From Letharia columbiana (lineage: Eukaryota > Ascomycota > Lecanoromycetes > Lecanorales > Parmeliaceae): 64,000 nucleotides of DNA. The DNA lies in contig NW_023501049.1 in the NCBI RefSeq assembly GCF_014066305.1, positions 1 through 64,000 on the forward strand. Direction: 5' to 3'. Under the pieces are notes generated by a model. It did no database searches, was not told the DNA's origin, and saw nothing but the letters and a program-made list of their open reading frames with translations. Positions 48,308 to 59,432 of the stretch are shown here, in pieces; positions within the stretch are counted from its first letter, which is position 1; every line of letters starts with the position of its first letter. The position numbers were made by a program, and so were the translations under genes.

Positions 48308-49144
48308 TATTGTTGATTGTTGCTGATTAAGGATTGTATTGTTTGTAAATGGTGTTAAAAAGGTAAGGTGTAAAAAGGGCTGCTCGTCGATGGTTGTTGA
48401 TCAGTATCGGCGAGGAGGGTGAAAGGAAGAATAAGAGTCGAAGAGCAGGTCGATTTGCGTAGGATCGATGTTGAACCTGGCTGAGTGTGTTGTTGTTGTT
48501 GTTGCTGCTATTACAAGGCTACCAGAGCGCTTGTTGGAGGATTGAAGCAGACGTTCGACTGTTGGTATTGAAAATAGAAGGGGATAAGATTAAGAGCAAG
48601 TGCTATATCGAATGCCAAAGCGAAAACAAATGCTGGCAAATCGTAAGCGCGAGCGAGCAAGACACTATGGAGCTATGCAAAGACAATTGTCGACCGGCGA
48701 CAATGTACAATGTTGATAGTAATGTAGTTTAAAAAAAGGACTGCGTGTAAGTATGTTTGAAGAAGCGACTATTATTGACAAGGGACTTAGAGCACAGCTC
48801 TTTTTTAATCGCAAAGGACGCAGAAATTACTAAGGATAGCTCAAGGAAATTGAAGGCTTGCTGAAGAGGAAAGGAAGAGAGAGAGGGAGAGAGAGGTGGG
48901 CGCTTCTTATCCTTTGGCAGACCTTATGGCCGCATTGGAGATGGAGCTGCCATTGGTGGCACCCCACTCATCTCTCGGAGCATGATGACATGCATGCACC
49001 TAGTCTGGATACAGTTTCGCTCTGCGATGGTCATTTTCGAAGCTCGTTCGTCGGCGCTTACAGCTCCAAATTTATAGTCACCAGAGGTCCAGTAGTTAGG
49101 AAATCCAAGTCGATCCTTCGGGTAGGAAATAGAATGCAAGTTTT
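48308..49144 (+). other. Intergenic, promoter of the CBM48-like gene
   Basis: Contains a TGT/TTG microsatellite near 48488-48506 and purine-rich stretches near 48870-48895. No gene. The segment ends at the RIP-mutated transposon. Confidence 0.4.
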
Positions 49145-50985
49145 AGGGCCAACTTAGGGAGCTAGAGATGCCCAGAGATCAGCCCCAATACGGATTTTTC
49201 AATTATTTTACCTACCCACCCACATATATATATACTATAGACTATTATCATCTATTTTAGCCTCTCTAGTTTTTCTAATCTTAATTAACTATCTAGCCCT
49301 CGTTATAGTAGCCTTAAATTACTTAATCTTCTTATTTCTAAGTATATTATATACCTGAGACTCTTAGATATTTATTTACTTTAAAGCCTTTAAAGCCTTT
49401 ATAACCTTCGTTTTCTTATATATAGTAATCTTATTTCGGCCTAATAAGAGTAGATAATATCTTCTCTTTCTAAATTATCGTATTAAACTCTACTTTACGA
49501 GCTACTTAGTTATTATAGCCTATTAAATAGTATTTAATTCTCGCTTAGCGAGAAGATCTAAAAGTATCTTCGCTTCTATCTTTACGAATATATCTATTAA
49601 GCTATTAATCGATTAAATATATATCTTATAATTTCTTTTTATATTATATAACTTAATAATAGATATATAATATCGACTAATTCTTAAAATCGAGTATCTC
49701 TTACTCTAGAGTCTTATCTCTTATTAAAGAGTTTCTTCGCTAAAATCTAATTAAACGATTTAAAATAATAGTAGAATTATAGGGAAAAAGGCTTATTTCT
49801 CGCTATTTAAATATAATAGTTAATCTAGTAAAGATTCGATTATAAATTACTTAAAAATTAATTAAAAAATCGAGTTTTAAATAATTATCGCTAGCTTAAC
49901 GTATTATAATATTAATTATATTAATATATTAATATTTAAATAGCTAAAAGATATTTATATTTAATAATTAATATAGATATAAAGAGTATAAAAGTAAATA
50001 GAATAGAATAATATTATTATTCTTTATATATTTAAGTACTTCTCTAGTAAGATAACTATTATAATTATTAAATAGTAATAATCTATATATTTTTATACGT
50101 CTTCTCTTCGTAAAATAATTAAAATACTTAATTCAGGCCTTATATAGATTATCGTTTACGTATTCGATATTATTAATATTCTATAGAGTATCGAGATTAA
50201 GACTCTCTTAAAATTAATTATTAAGATATTATTTTTTAGTTAAAATTAGTATCGGGGGAAGCGTATAATCTAAGCTACTAATATACTTAATTAATATAAT
50301 ATACTCTCTATTATCCGCATTCGTTTAATAAAGTAAAAGTTCTCTTTCTTTTATAATAATTTATTAACTCTTATTTACTCTAATTTGAAATTTAATCTTA
50401 TTAAATATTCTCTATTTATACTTTAAACTCTTAATAAATACTCTAAAAACGTTAAAATTAGTTCTAAATAGCTTCTAATTTATATATATTCTTTCGTTAA
50501 GCTATAAGAGGCTTTTATTTATATATTTTATATTAAGGATTATGTCTTAAAAATCGCGTAGGTTAATAATTACCTACGTATTTAATAAGGCTAAGAGCTC
50601 GCGGAGTATAGAGTTTATAGCTCTTTTAAGTATCGAACGACGATAAGATATTCTTAATTTATCGAGTCGTTATATATATTAATAAAGAGTCTATTCTTTA
50701 TAATCTGTAAGCGCGTAAGAGTAGTTATCTTTAGAGGGGATCTTATTATAGCGATTTAGGAGCTAATCGTAGGGCACATTGAATTTAGTAGTTAATCGAG
50801 TGATTTTAGGCTTTATTCCGGGGGTAATAGTGGCTAAAGCCTTCTGGATACGTTTCTGAATAACGGTATATAAGTTAGGTATGGTTGTGGTTGTGGTAGA
50901 TAGGTGGGGGATGGATGGTTTAAATTATTGAAAAAATTGGTGTTGGGGTGGCACTTAGCGTTGGGGTGGCCCATACTAAGTGAAC
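49145..50985 (-). mobile_element. RIP-degraded Fot1/pogo-type DNA transposon relic
   Basis: This AT-rich, CpA-depleted block is about 1.8 kb, the size of Fot1-like elements. The minus strand reads as a pogo-type transposase in order. The N-terminal helix-turn-helix shows IQKRIQKALATITPG and FNVPYD at about 50845-50763, followed by YI*RLDKLRISYRRSI near 50670-50620. The DDE-domain tail shows SYLTREVLKYIKNNNIILFY at about 50065-49995, matching the SHLTxEFL motif. Stops and changed residues fit RIP. The two ends look like decayed inverted repeats: reverse complement of the right end (ACCCCAACACCAATTTTTTC) resembles the left end (GCCCCAATACGGATTTTTC), and both carry a GGGCCA word further out. The exact termini are uncertain. 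Confidence 0.75.
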
Positions 50986-51489
50986 ATTCCTCCAATCACT
51001 GCTAAGATCTTGACAGCATCCCTTAGCCTCAGCGTCTACATGCATGAGGCACACCTTTCCATGAAAGATTCTCCAACCCTACCGTATTTCCTCTTCGCCC
51101 GGACCTTGCATGCTTTGTCCATCTGTCCTGATCAACGTTCGTTTTCATTGCTTCTATCCTACGGTACCTTTTTCGCTCTAGTCTTACATATCGCACAGGG
51201 CAGAAGAAAAGCATGCAGAGGAGATCCCTCTCATAACCCTGCTTCTTGCTCCGTCCTTGCATGGAATCATGCACATTGAGATCATCCGACCTTTCCAGCG
51301 CCATCGCAATGTTCACAAAGATCCTTTTCACCAAAAATCGCCGAGGTGGCGTCAGAAGGCACCTTGAGACAAAACTGCCTGTGGTCGGCCCTGATAGGTC
51401 TCTCGAAGCGGAGTAGATATTAGATGTGATAACGAATTCTTGTAGCCCCATAGCCTTGTGCTGCCTAGTAGCTATTCACACAAGGCTAC
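50986..51489 (+). other. Spacer between the transposon and RPB2
   Basis: Normal composition without RIP signature; holds the RPB2 3' region. No gene. Confidence 0.4.
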
Positions 51490-54400
51490 CTACCGGACAC
51501 TGACCCCCGAGCGCTTCGTGTAGAGCCTTGTTGCAATGTTCATGGAAGCTAGCTCTTGGAAGAGTAGTTTGGCTGCGTATGGGATGTGGATCTGGGAGAT
51601 CTTCGTTTTGTTGTGACAAGGTCGGCACTCGAACGAATTTTTCTTGAGGTTGCTAGTGTTTCTGTTAGCTCATAGTCTTGGCAATCATGTTTTCCCCGTA
51701 ATGTAGCCAATGCGCATTGCCTCGTGGGGTAAAGCACGTGCTGGAGGCAGCAGGGAAAGTACAGAATGGTGCACTTACGCAACAGGGGTCATCAGCCCAC
51801 AGATGTCACATATATGCACTCGGAAGGCATCAGACACTTCGAATAGCCGCTCTTTTAAGAAAGCACTTGCACCATGAGCGATCATGCAATCGCGCTCCAT
51901 CTCCCCGAAACGGAGACCACCGTCCCGAGCTCGCCCCTCTACAGGCTGTCTAGTCAGGATTTGCACTGGGCCTCTGGCCCGAGCATGGATCTTATCATCC
52001 ACCATGTGCCGTAAGCGCTGGTAATATGTTGGCCCTAAGAAGACTTGCGTAACCAACTTTCGTCCAGTATGGCCATTGTACATGACCTCAAAGCCTCGAG
52101 ACTGGTAGCCATGCTCACGAAGCAGCCTGGAGACCGAGTCCACGGTGACTTCGGTGAAAGGTGTAGCATCACCTTCGAAGCCTCGCAGGGAGGAGACTTT
52201 ACTCAAAAGACACTCAATCAAATGAGCAATCGTCATTCGAGACGGTATAGCATGCGGGTTGATGATGAGATCTGGCACCATACCCTCGCTAGTAAACGGC
52301 ATATCTTCCTGGCGGTAAGTGATGCCAATGGTTCCTTTCTGGCCGTGCCTCGACGCAAACTTATCTCCGATCTGAGGAATCTTAGTAGTTCGCATCCGGA
52401 CTTTGACGAATCGCAAGCCCTCTGCGTTGGTAGACAATAGAACTTGATCGACAATACCGTTCTCAGTGCTTCGCAATGGCGTGGAAGTGTCTCGTTTGAC
52501 ATGCAGCTTCGTTCGCTGACCGAGCTCCTCAGCGTCTGGCGCAATGGGCGCAGTCTTGCCAATGATGATGTCTTCTCCAGATACTCGGACACCAGGGGCA
52601 ACAAGTCCATCATCATCCAGCTTGTCGTATGTGCCATGCTTGAGCTTCAAGGTATCACTGCGCATTGGCTTCTCAAACTGCTCAACAACGGACATACCAA
52701 TCCGCTTCTCTTGGTCGGTGTATGCGCGGTAGAAAAGACTTCGGAAAAGACCACGATCGATACTACTTTGATTCATGATGACGGAATCTTCTTGATTGTA
52801 GCCGGAGTAGCAGGCAATAGCCACAATAGCGTTTTGACCTGCAGGTAGCTCTCTGAATTTGAGGAATTCCATCGATCTCGTTGTAGCAAGAGGCTTTTGC
52901 GGATAGTAGAGTATGTTGGCCATAGTATCCATACGCTGCTCATAATTCGTAAGAAAGACTCCCATAGCTTGTTTACCCATAGCAGACTGGTACGTATTTC
53001 TAGGAGACTAAAAGTTGTGTCAATACCGTATCCCATCATCCGATTATTCAAACTTACCTGATTATGATCTGGGAACGGAATAATGCTTGCGCATATTCCC
53101 AATATCATACTCGGATGAATCTCGCAGTGTGTCCATGTATGTGCTGTTGGATTCATAGGTGCCTTGACACGCTTATTGAGTTCATCTGGATTTGCTTCTG
53201 GCATTGCATATCCTGCTTGTAGCTGACGTGAAATCTCCAAGTCTTCCGGTGTCATGACGATCATGATAGTCTCCTCTTCTTCAGCATCCACGTACTCCAC
53301 CACTCCCTCCTTGACCAATCCCTGCCATCCCATATCCGCCTCTTCTCTGACATCAGGCTCCGTGGTAGCCCAATTCTCTCTGTCCAGCTCGAGCTTTTGA
53401 ACGTGGTCCTTTGTCAAGACAAGATTACCCCGATTGCTACTCCTAGGGTCGTTATCGATAACGAACAGCGGCCTGCAAACTCTTCCTGCATCCGTGAAGA
53501 CTTTGAATTCTCGATCTCGTATGTCACGGACCAAGCTGACTTCATGAGAGATCAAGCCTCTTCGCCGAAGATTCTGTACAGTGCCCACAAGGTGCGCAGG
53601 GTCTCGGTGGACACCAACCCAGACGCCATTTACGAAGATCTTTGTAGCATTTGGCGAGTTCAGGGGCTCATATTCTTCTAGTACCTCCATGTTCCTCTGA
53701 ATCATGAAATCAACTATTGGCTCGCTCGGCGTACCGACTGTGATGTAGCACATGAGGGCCAGATTCTTCACCAAACCACAGGCTTGGCCTTCAGGAGTTT
53801 CGGCAGGGCAGACCAGGCCCCAGTGGGTGTTATGTAGTTGACGTGGTTTAGCAATCTTGCCGTCGCGTCCGATGGGTGTATTCGTTCGTCGAAGATGTGA
53901 CAGTGTGGAGGCAAAGGTGTAGCGATTGAGCACTTGCGAGACACCGGCTTTTACAGAGGCCGCCTTCTTTTGGTCTCCCCAATTGCCAGTAGCGAGCGAA
54001 TACCTCAGACCATTGGTCAAATGAGTGGACTTGACAGCCAACGTCATATTGAACTCCTTGTTGTTCTCCACACATTTCTGTAAATACTTGTAGACATCCT
54101 TCGTCAGCTTGTTGAAAGTTCCGCGGAACAGGCTTGCAAGCAAAGGACCAGCCAGATCGAGCCGCTTCTTGCCAAAGTGATCTCGATCGTCAACCTCTCT
54201 TCGGCCAAGTGCACATTGTAGCAAACGGTGAACCATGTAGCCAAGGAAGAACGCTTTTCGCGTCTCACTACCTTCGACCTGGGATATATGTGGTAGAAGC
54301 TCTTTCTGCATGATGTCCCGCGCGTACTTGATACGCTTATCGCGAGTGACTCCTTGAGAGTTGCCTCGTTTGCCAATGAAATCGAGGGCAACTTCGCGAT

Positions 54401-55436
54401 CCTGTATGACAAAGGCCTCCTCAATGCAAGGTTTCAACATTTCCAGCATCTGTGTATCCTTGCGGTCGTAGCAGATGTGATTGAGGATGTCTTCGTCGGA
54501 GACAACTCCTAGGGCTCTGAAAACTATGGCTATTGGTATCTCGGTCTTGATGTATGGTAGCGTGCATTTAATGGTCTGGCCAAAGCCGCCTTTGGAACCC
54601 TCGCCCTTCTCATACAGCTTCATCTGCATACTTGAGATGAGTCTTGAGCCCTTCTCGACAGCGCTTCGGATCTCAGCAACGTATGGTGTATTGCTTTGAG
54701 CCTTCTTGAAGACTTGTACGATGTTGGCCGCGCTCCTCTCCTGCGCGATGAGTACCTTTTCGCTACCGTTTATTACGAAGTATCCTCCTTGGTCATATGG
54801 GCACTCGCTATAGGCATACAGCGCTTCTTCTGGCATGTCTTTTAAAACGCAATACTTGGACTTCAGCATGATCGGTAGTTTTCCAATGAAGACCTTGATG
54901 GGTTCAGGATCGGGCTCTCCGTCCTCATTTTCCCAATGCAGGTATGTGCCGCCAGTCGGTTTTTGGATGAAGTCGCCTTCTAGACCAGCAATCTCTTCAT
55001 CACTGGGTTCCAAGATTGGCTTTTCCCGTGCTATCGACTTCTTCATGGTCATCTCAAGGTATAGAGGGCTCGAGTATGTAAGACCTCGGTCGCGCGCTTC
55101 GAACGGGAATAGCGTCATGGTACTACCATCAGATTCGGTGATTGCAGGTCGTGAGAGCAGGACAGTGCCAAACTTGATTTCGTACCTCCTGAGCACTGGG
55201 GCCTCCGGCTCATCTTCTGATTGTGGCAGATTTTGATCGAGTGTCAGGAGCGAATTCTCCGAAATCAGTTCTTGCATCGTAGTCGAGACGAATTCGTCGA
55301 AAGAGTCCAGCTGCTGCGATACCAAACCCTTGGTATCAAAGAAGGATGAGACGACCTGCCAGCAGTCCTCAGCTGTGATCCCCTCCTCTTCCTCCTCGAG
55401 GTATGCATCATCGTAGGTTTCATCGTATGTAGACAT
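51490..55436 (-). CDS. RPB2: RNA polymerase II second-largest subunit, three exons
   Basis: Rpb2 forms one side of the Pol II cleft and active site. Minus-strand exons are 53058-55436, 51779-53007 and 51490-51652, giving 1256 residues. Introns of 50 and 126 nt have GTAAGT donors. The first joins FPDHNQ to [13 protein letters not shown]; the second joins LMTPVA to [12 protein letters not shown] in frame, completing the C-terminal zinc-binding clamp domain (CDICG...CRPC). Other landmarks are [15 protein letters not shown], the fork and hybrid-binding region [40 protein letters not shown] and [33 protein letters not shown]. The start is [10 protein letters not shown] at 55436; the frame is open a little further but without another ATG. 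It is divergent from the MFS gene. The RIP-mutated transposon ends 500 bp from its stop. Confidence 0.97.
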
Positions 55437-56150
55437 GATCGCGAACACCGAATCTGATTTTGCAAGGCCCCTTCAGAGTCTTTTTAGTCGACCTGAGACT
55501 TAAGGAGGTGCAGAGGCAAAGATGATTGAGCTGCGCGCGGCCGCAGCGCAAGTCTCAGGCCTTCTCCACCCTGGCCAACATAAAAAGAACGTGGTCGGAA
55601 GGTAGCTCCTTCACAGCTGTGCAAGACAAAGATGAAAGGAAGGTGATGAGTTGAGGCCAGTGTTGATGGCTACTTTAAGTGAAGGGAAATTCCAGACACC
55701 ACGCACGGTCTTTGAGCCGCATGTCCTTAGCGCAGTAAGAAAATCTTGGCATTTTCGGTACAGAATAACCTGACTTGGCTCCTTGGTGTGGCGTGTTTTT
55801 AGTATCTATTCCGTAGCTTCACGTCAAATTCTTTATGAACAGTCAATCTAGGTAGCTGCTTCACAGCACACAGTCTAGCTCTGTGATATGATAACATCTC
55901 TTTATCCTGAAGTGTGTGTGTCTAGGATGAAGATGAAAGTGTTTGACTGCGACTACACCTGCCCTATGCTGGGAAGGTGGGCCCTGGATTTCCGGATTGC
56001 TAAGCCTGACCGGTTAACATCGGCCATTACTCTGACTCTTCAACCCACTGTACTGTGTCACTGCAGACTTTGGTTTGCTTCACTACTACATGGATCAGCG
56101 AGCATGCAAGGTTGGGAAAGTGCGAGAAGAACCTACAGCATAGCTATCAA
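55437..56150 (+). other. Divergent intergenic region RPB2-MFS
   Basis: Should contain the RPB2 promoter and that of the transporter. An upstream non-coding or short coding exon of the transporter cannot be excluded. No clear TATA element. Confidence 0.4.
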
Positions 56151-58323
56151 ATGGTCAAAGAAAACATAGCACGGGAGCTGCCCGTTCAACAGCTGCTCAT
56201 CCTGTCAATATGCCGCTTCGCTGAACCCATCTCATTGACCTCGGTCTGTATGTATATCTCTGAGCATTTTGTTCCTAATTTACATCATAGCATGAGTCAC
56301 AAATCGTGTCGGGAGCGAAAACAAACTTGTGCTCCTTCAAGCCATTGGTTCCATCTCGAAGAAGGAAGACTAATTCCAAAATCTTCATAGTCCCCTATCT
56401 CCCAGAAATGATTGAGAGCTTCGGCATACCCAGAGATGAGGTGTCTAAATGGGCGGGAGTCACATCAGCAGTCTACTCTCTGAGTCAAGCTGTCACGGGC
56501 ATTGCATGGGGTCAGGCATCAGATCGCTTTGGTAGGAAGCCTGTCACACTGGTTGCCATGATGTGTATCATGACAACAAGTCTCCTCTTCGGCTTCTCTC
56601 GAACTCTTGTATGGGCTATTGTAGCTCGGTCACTGGCTGGTGCAAGTTGTGGTAACGTAGGCATCATCAGAACCATGGTTGCAGAGATGGTACCTTATAA
56701 AGAGCTACAACCCAAAGCATTCTCAGTTATGCCGCTTGTGTGGACCATTGGGAGCATCTTTGGGCCTAGTCTAGGGGGCGCTCTCGCAAATCCTGCGTTG
56801 AAATATCCAATGGTGTTCGGTGAGAGTGGGCTCTTCGGGACATACCAATTTGCACTGCCAAACCTTGTGGGAGCCGCCTTTTTCCTTGTTGGTCTCATGG
56901 TCGTACGTATTTTCGGAGCCCATATATTCCCTTGTGGAGCAATTCTTGAGTCTTGAGACATATCTTGGAAGTCTTTACTATCGAGAAATATTTCAAAGCT
57001 CGATGTACATCCTCAAATAGGCAATACTGACGGCGAACTTGAGATTTAGGGGACACTGTTTTTGAAAGAGACATTGGAGACCAAGAAAGATCGACGGGAC
57101 TACGGTATCATCTTGGGCGATATTCTATTGCTACCATTCACACGCAAGAAGCCTGGGCCAAAATGGTCACTTGAAGAGGAACGATCGGCCTCATTGTTGA
57201 AGCACTCGCGCAACTCTTCGGCGGCTTCACTCGATACTGACACCGATGCTCAAGGAAACCGCAAGGCCGTCCCTGTAGTAGCACCTCCGACCTACCGAGA
57301 AGTATTCTCACGGCAATCCAACTTGAACCTTCTGACATACAGCCTGTTAGCACTTCACTCTCTCGCATACGACCAGCTACTCCCCATTTTTATGCACTAC
57401 CCCCAGCAGACAGACCGCTCCATGAATCCAGATGTTCATCTACCCTTCAAGTTCACCGGCGGCTTTGGCTTAAACTCGGATCGCATTGGTCTTCTTTTCA
57501 CAGTCTACGGGGTCTTTGGCATGCTCATACAATTCTTCGTCTTCGTATGTATTTTCGGAGTCCATCCCTCCTCCTTTATTCCCAAAGCCTTGAGTCTTGA
57601 GGCATGTCTTAGGAGTTTCTACTCTGTAGACATGTTCCAAGGCTCAATGAAACCCCTTGAACAGGCAATACTGACTCCGAAATCACAATCAAGCCATCTC
57701 TGGCTCGACATTATGGGGTCCTGCCATGTCTCAAAGTTGTTACGACTATATTTCCGATTGCCTACATCATCACACCCTTCACCGCCCTTCTCCCGACGCC
57801 TACGACACAACAAATCGGTTTACTTGCCGTTATGATGATCAAATGCTGGGCAGGCATCTTTGCATTTCCGTGCACCACCATCCTCCTGACCAACAGTGCC
57901 GTTTCTCTGCGCATACTCGGGACCTTGAACGGTGTGGCTGTAAGTATCAGTGCCATCGGACGGGCAGTAGGACCTGCAATAGGAGGCTATAGTTTCACAG
58001 TTGGGGTAGACAAGGGTTACGGGATCCTGCCCTGGTGGATTCTGGGGTGCTTTGGTATTCTGGGAGCCGTCGCGCCGTGGTGGCTTGTGGAAATGGAAGG
58101 CTTTGGTGGTAGCAACGATGACAGTGACAATGACGAGGCTGGCCACGATGAAGCAATACTACATAATAACAGCGAAGAAGAGGAGCAACCAAGCGCTATC
58201 CTCATCGCCAGCGGGCCACTTTCAGAGATGGGAGAAGACCATGACCAGTTCGGCATTGAGGGAAATCCACTTTCTGGCTCAGAAGGTCTCTCAAAGAAAA
58301 AACGAGTCGTAGCAGCGGAGTAG
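56151..58323 (+). CDS. Major facilitator superfamily transporter, four exons
   Basis: Exons 56151-56247, 56391-56902, 57050-57544 and 57694-58323 give 577 residues. The first join (T|TC) restores SLTSVFPYLPEMIESFG. Motif A of the superfamily is GQASDRFGRKPV. It is followed by ARSLAGASCGNVGIIRTMVA, a segment with SIFGPSLGGALANP, a long cytosolic loop with LEEERSASLLKHSRNSSAAS, and the second half with GLLFTVYGVFGMLIQFF, MIKCWAGIFAFPCTTILLTN and AIGRAVGPAIGGYSF. About twelve hydrophobic segments fit a drug:H+ antiporter-like carrier of the YCR023C type; substrate unknown. The C-terminus is long and acidic. Introns 2 and 3 are two copies of one repeated intron (see separate entries). The N-terminus before MVKENIARELPVQQL is short, so an additional upstream exon is possible. 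Confidence 0.88.
56903..57049 (+). mobile_element. Introner-like element, copy A (MFS intron 2)
   Basis: This 147-nt intron starts GTACGTATTTTCGGAGCCCA and carries the internal words GAGTCTTGAGACAT and AAATAGGCAATACTGACGGC (branch site TACTGAC), ending TTTAG. It is colinear with copy C in the RING gene over its length, with roughly four of five positions identical by eye, and clearly related to copy B. It sits in phase 0 between MV and GTLFL. Confidence 0.85.
57545..57693 (+). mobile_element. Introner-like element, copy B (MFS intron 3)
   Basis: This 149-nt intron starts GTATGTATTTTCGGAGTCCA and has CTTGAGTCTTGAGGCATGTC and ACAGGCAATACTGACTCCG before the CAAG acceptor. It is a diverged copy of the same family as copy A, also in phase 0, 495 nt downstream in the same gene. 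The unspliced frame happens to remain open for much of it. Confidence 0.85.
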
Positions 58324-58852
58324 CACCTTTCGGCTCCTCTTTCCGATGAAAGTCAAGTCCACACCAGCAAAGACACAATGAAGGAACTCAAGTAAGTGGA
58401 TGACTGAGCAACGGATTTGGTCAAAAAAGGTGTGGACCTTGAGCAAGCGGAACATTTAGCGTGTGCAAAACGCATTTCAGAGCTTGGCATCCTAGCTTTT
58501 CCCTCCATCCATACAGATTTGTATGGGATCATCGACAGTGACTGATTACATGTTGCAAAGACTACGAGAATCGATAATTGGGAATCATCTGATGTCGTAT
58601 TGATTCTTCTGACTGTTATCTCTTCAGTTAAGTTTCCTCGCCCGCAGAATTGGCCCTGGTAATGGCTTCTTGTTGTGGTTCGTCCATCGAGACGGGTCTT
58701 CATTTATGCTCGTGCTGAAAAGCTTCACAATTATCTTCAGACTAACACCCTCCAGCAGCATGATGTTGATACTCTGCTGTCTACGGCATTCACTATGCTA
58801 AATTGCATGCCTTAGCGATCCTTCGAAGTTGAATTGAAAGTAACGATCTCAT
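58324..58852 (+). other. Intergenic 3' of the MFS gene
   Basis: No intact gene. Part of it may belong to the transposase relic that follows. Confidence 0.4.
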
Positions 58853-59038
58853 TTAGGGCTTCAATATACTGAACGCGAGCTTAACAGGATCATAATATGG
58901 AGAATATGGAGGGAGAGTCTTTATTCTGCTATGTCCACGAATGTTGCCGTAGATGTTCGAGTAGACGTTCTTTTGCTGCCAATAAGAAGACGACGAAGTC
59001 GACCGATAGGAAGAAGACCTGGTTCGTTGATTATCCAA
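58853..59038 (-). mobile_element. Relic of a Tc1/mariner-type DDE transposase
   Basis: A 61-codon open frame on the minus strand ends IKTLPPYSPYYDPVKLAFSI followed by LKP. This matches the C-terminal block LPPYSPDxNPIExAFSxLK of Tc1-like (DDE_3) transposases, with the Asn-Pro-Ile-Glu part changed. Nothing else of the transposase is readable with confidence, and the frame stops directly after the motif. The composition is not RIP-like. Confidence 0.55.
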
Positions 59039-59432
59039 TATCTTCCATGAACTAGCCGCTTGAGCACCGAAAAGTCACAAAACACGATCCTTGTTTGCTA
59101 TCATTCATACTGTCGACCGCTGATTTTCTTACTACACGCCTTTGTGTCTTGTCCTTTCTACCTTCAGGTGACGACCGTGGGCCTTTTAAGCTGACCTGGA
59201 CATTGCGGACACTACGAGAACCGCATTTCGATAGCTAGCATTTTTCCTTCAGGGAACATTGCTGATGAAATTCGAAAATAATAAAACAGTGGGCTTGCAC
59301 GGCAGCCACAATCTTTCCAAAGGCCCAACAACAATTGATCGTTGGTACCTTGGTCGATTATCTGCTTCTCTAGCTGCAAGCAGAGATCGAATAGATTTAC
59401 AGAGCAATGTCCGCGCCATCGATGATCCTTCA
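59039..59432 (+). other. Intergenic, nothing recognised
   Basis: Spacer between the transposase relic and the 3' end of the RING gene. Confidence 0.4.

Noticed and set aside
56248..56390. MFS intron 1 as another introner copy
   Set aside because: Length (143 nt) fits, but it shares only the donor with the family; no internal words match.
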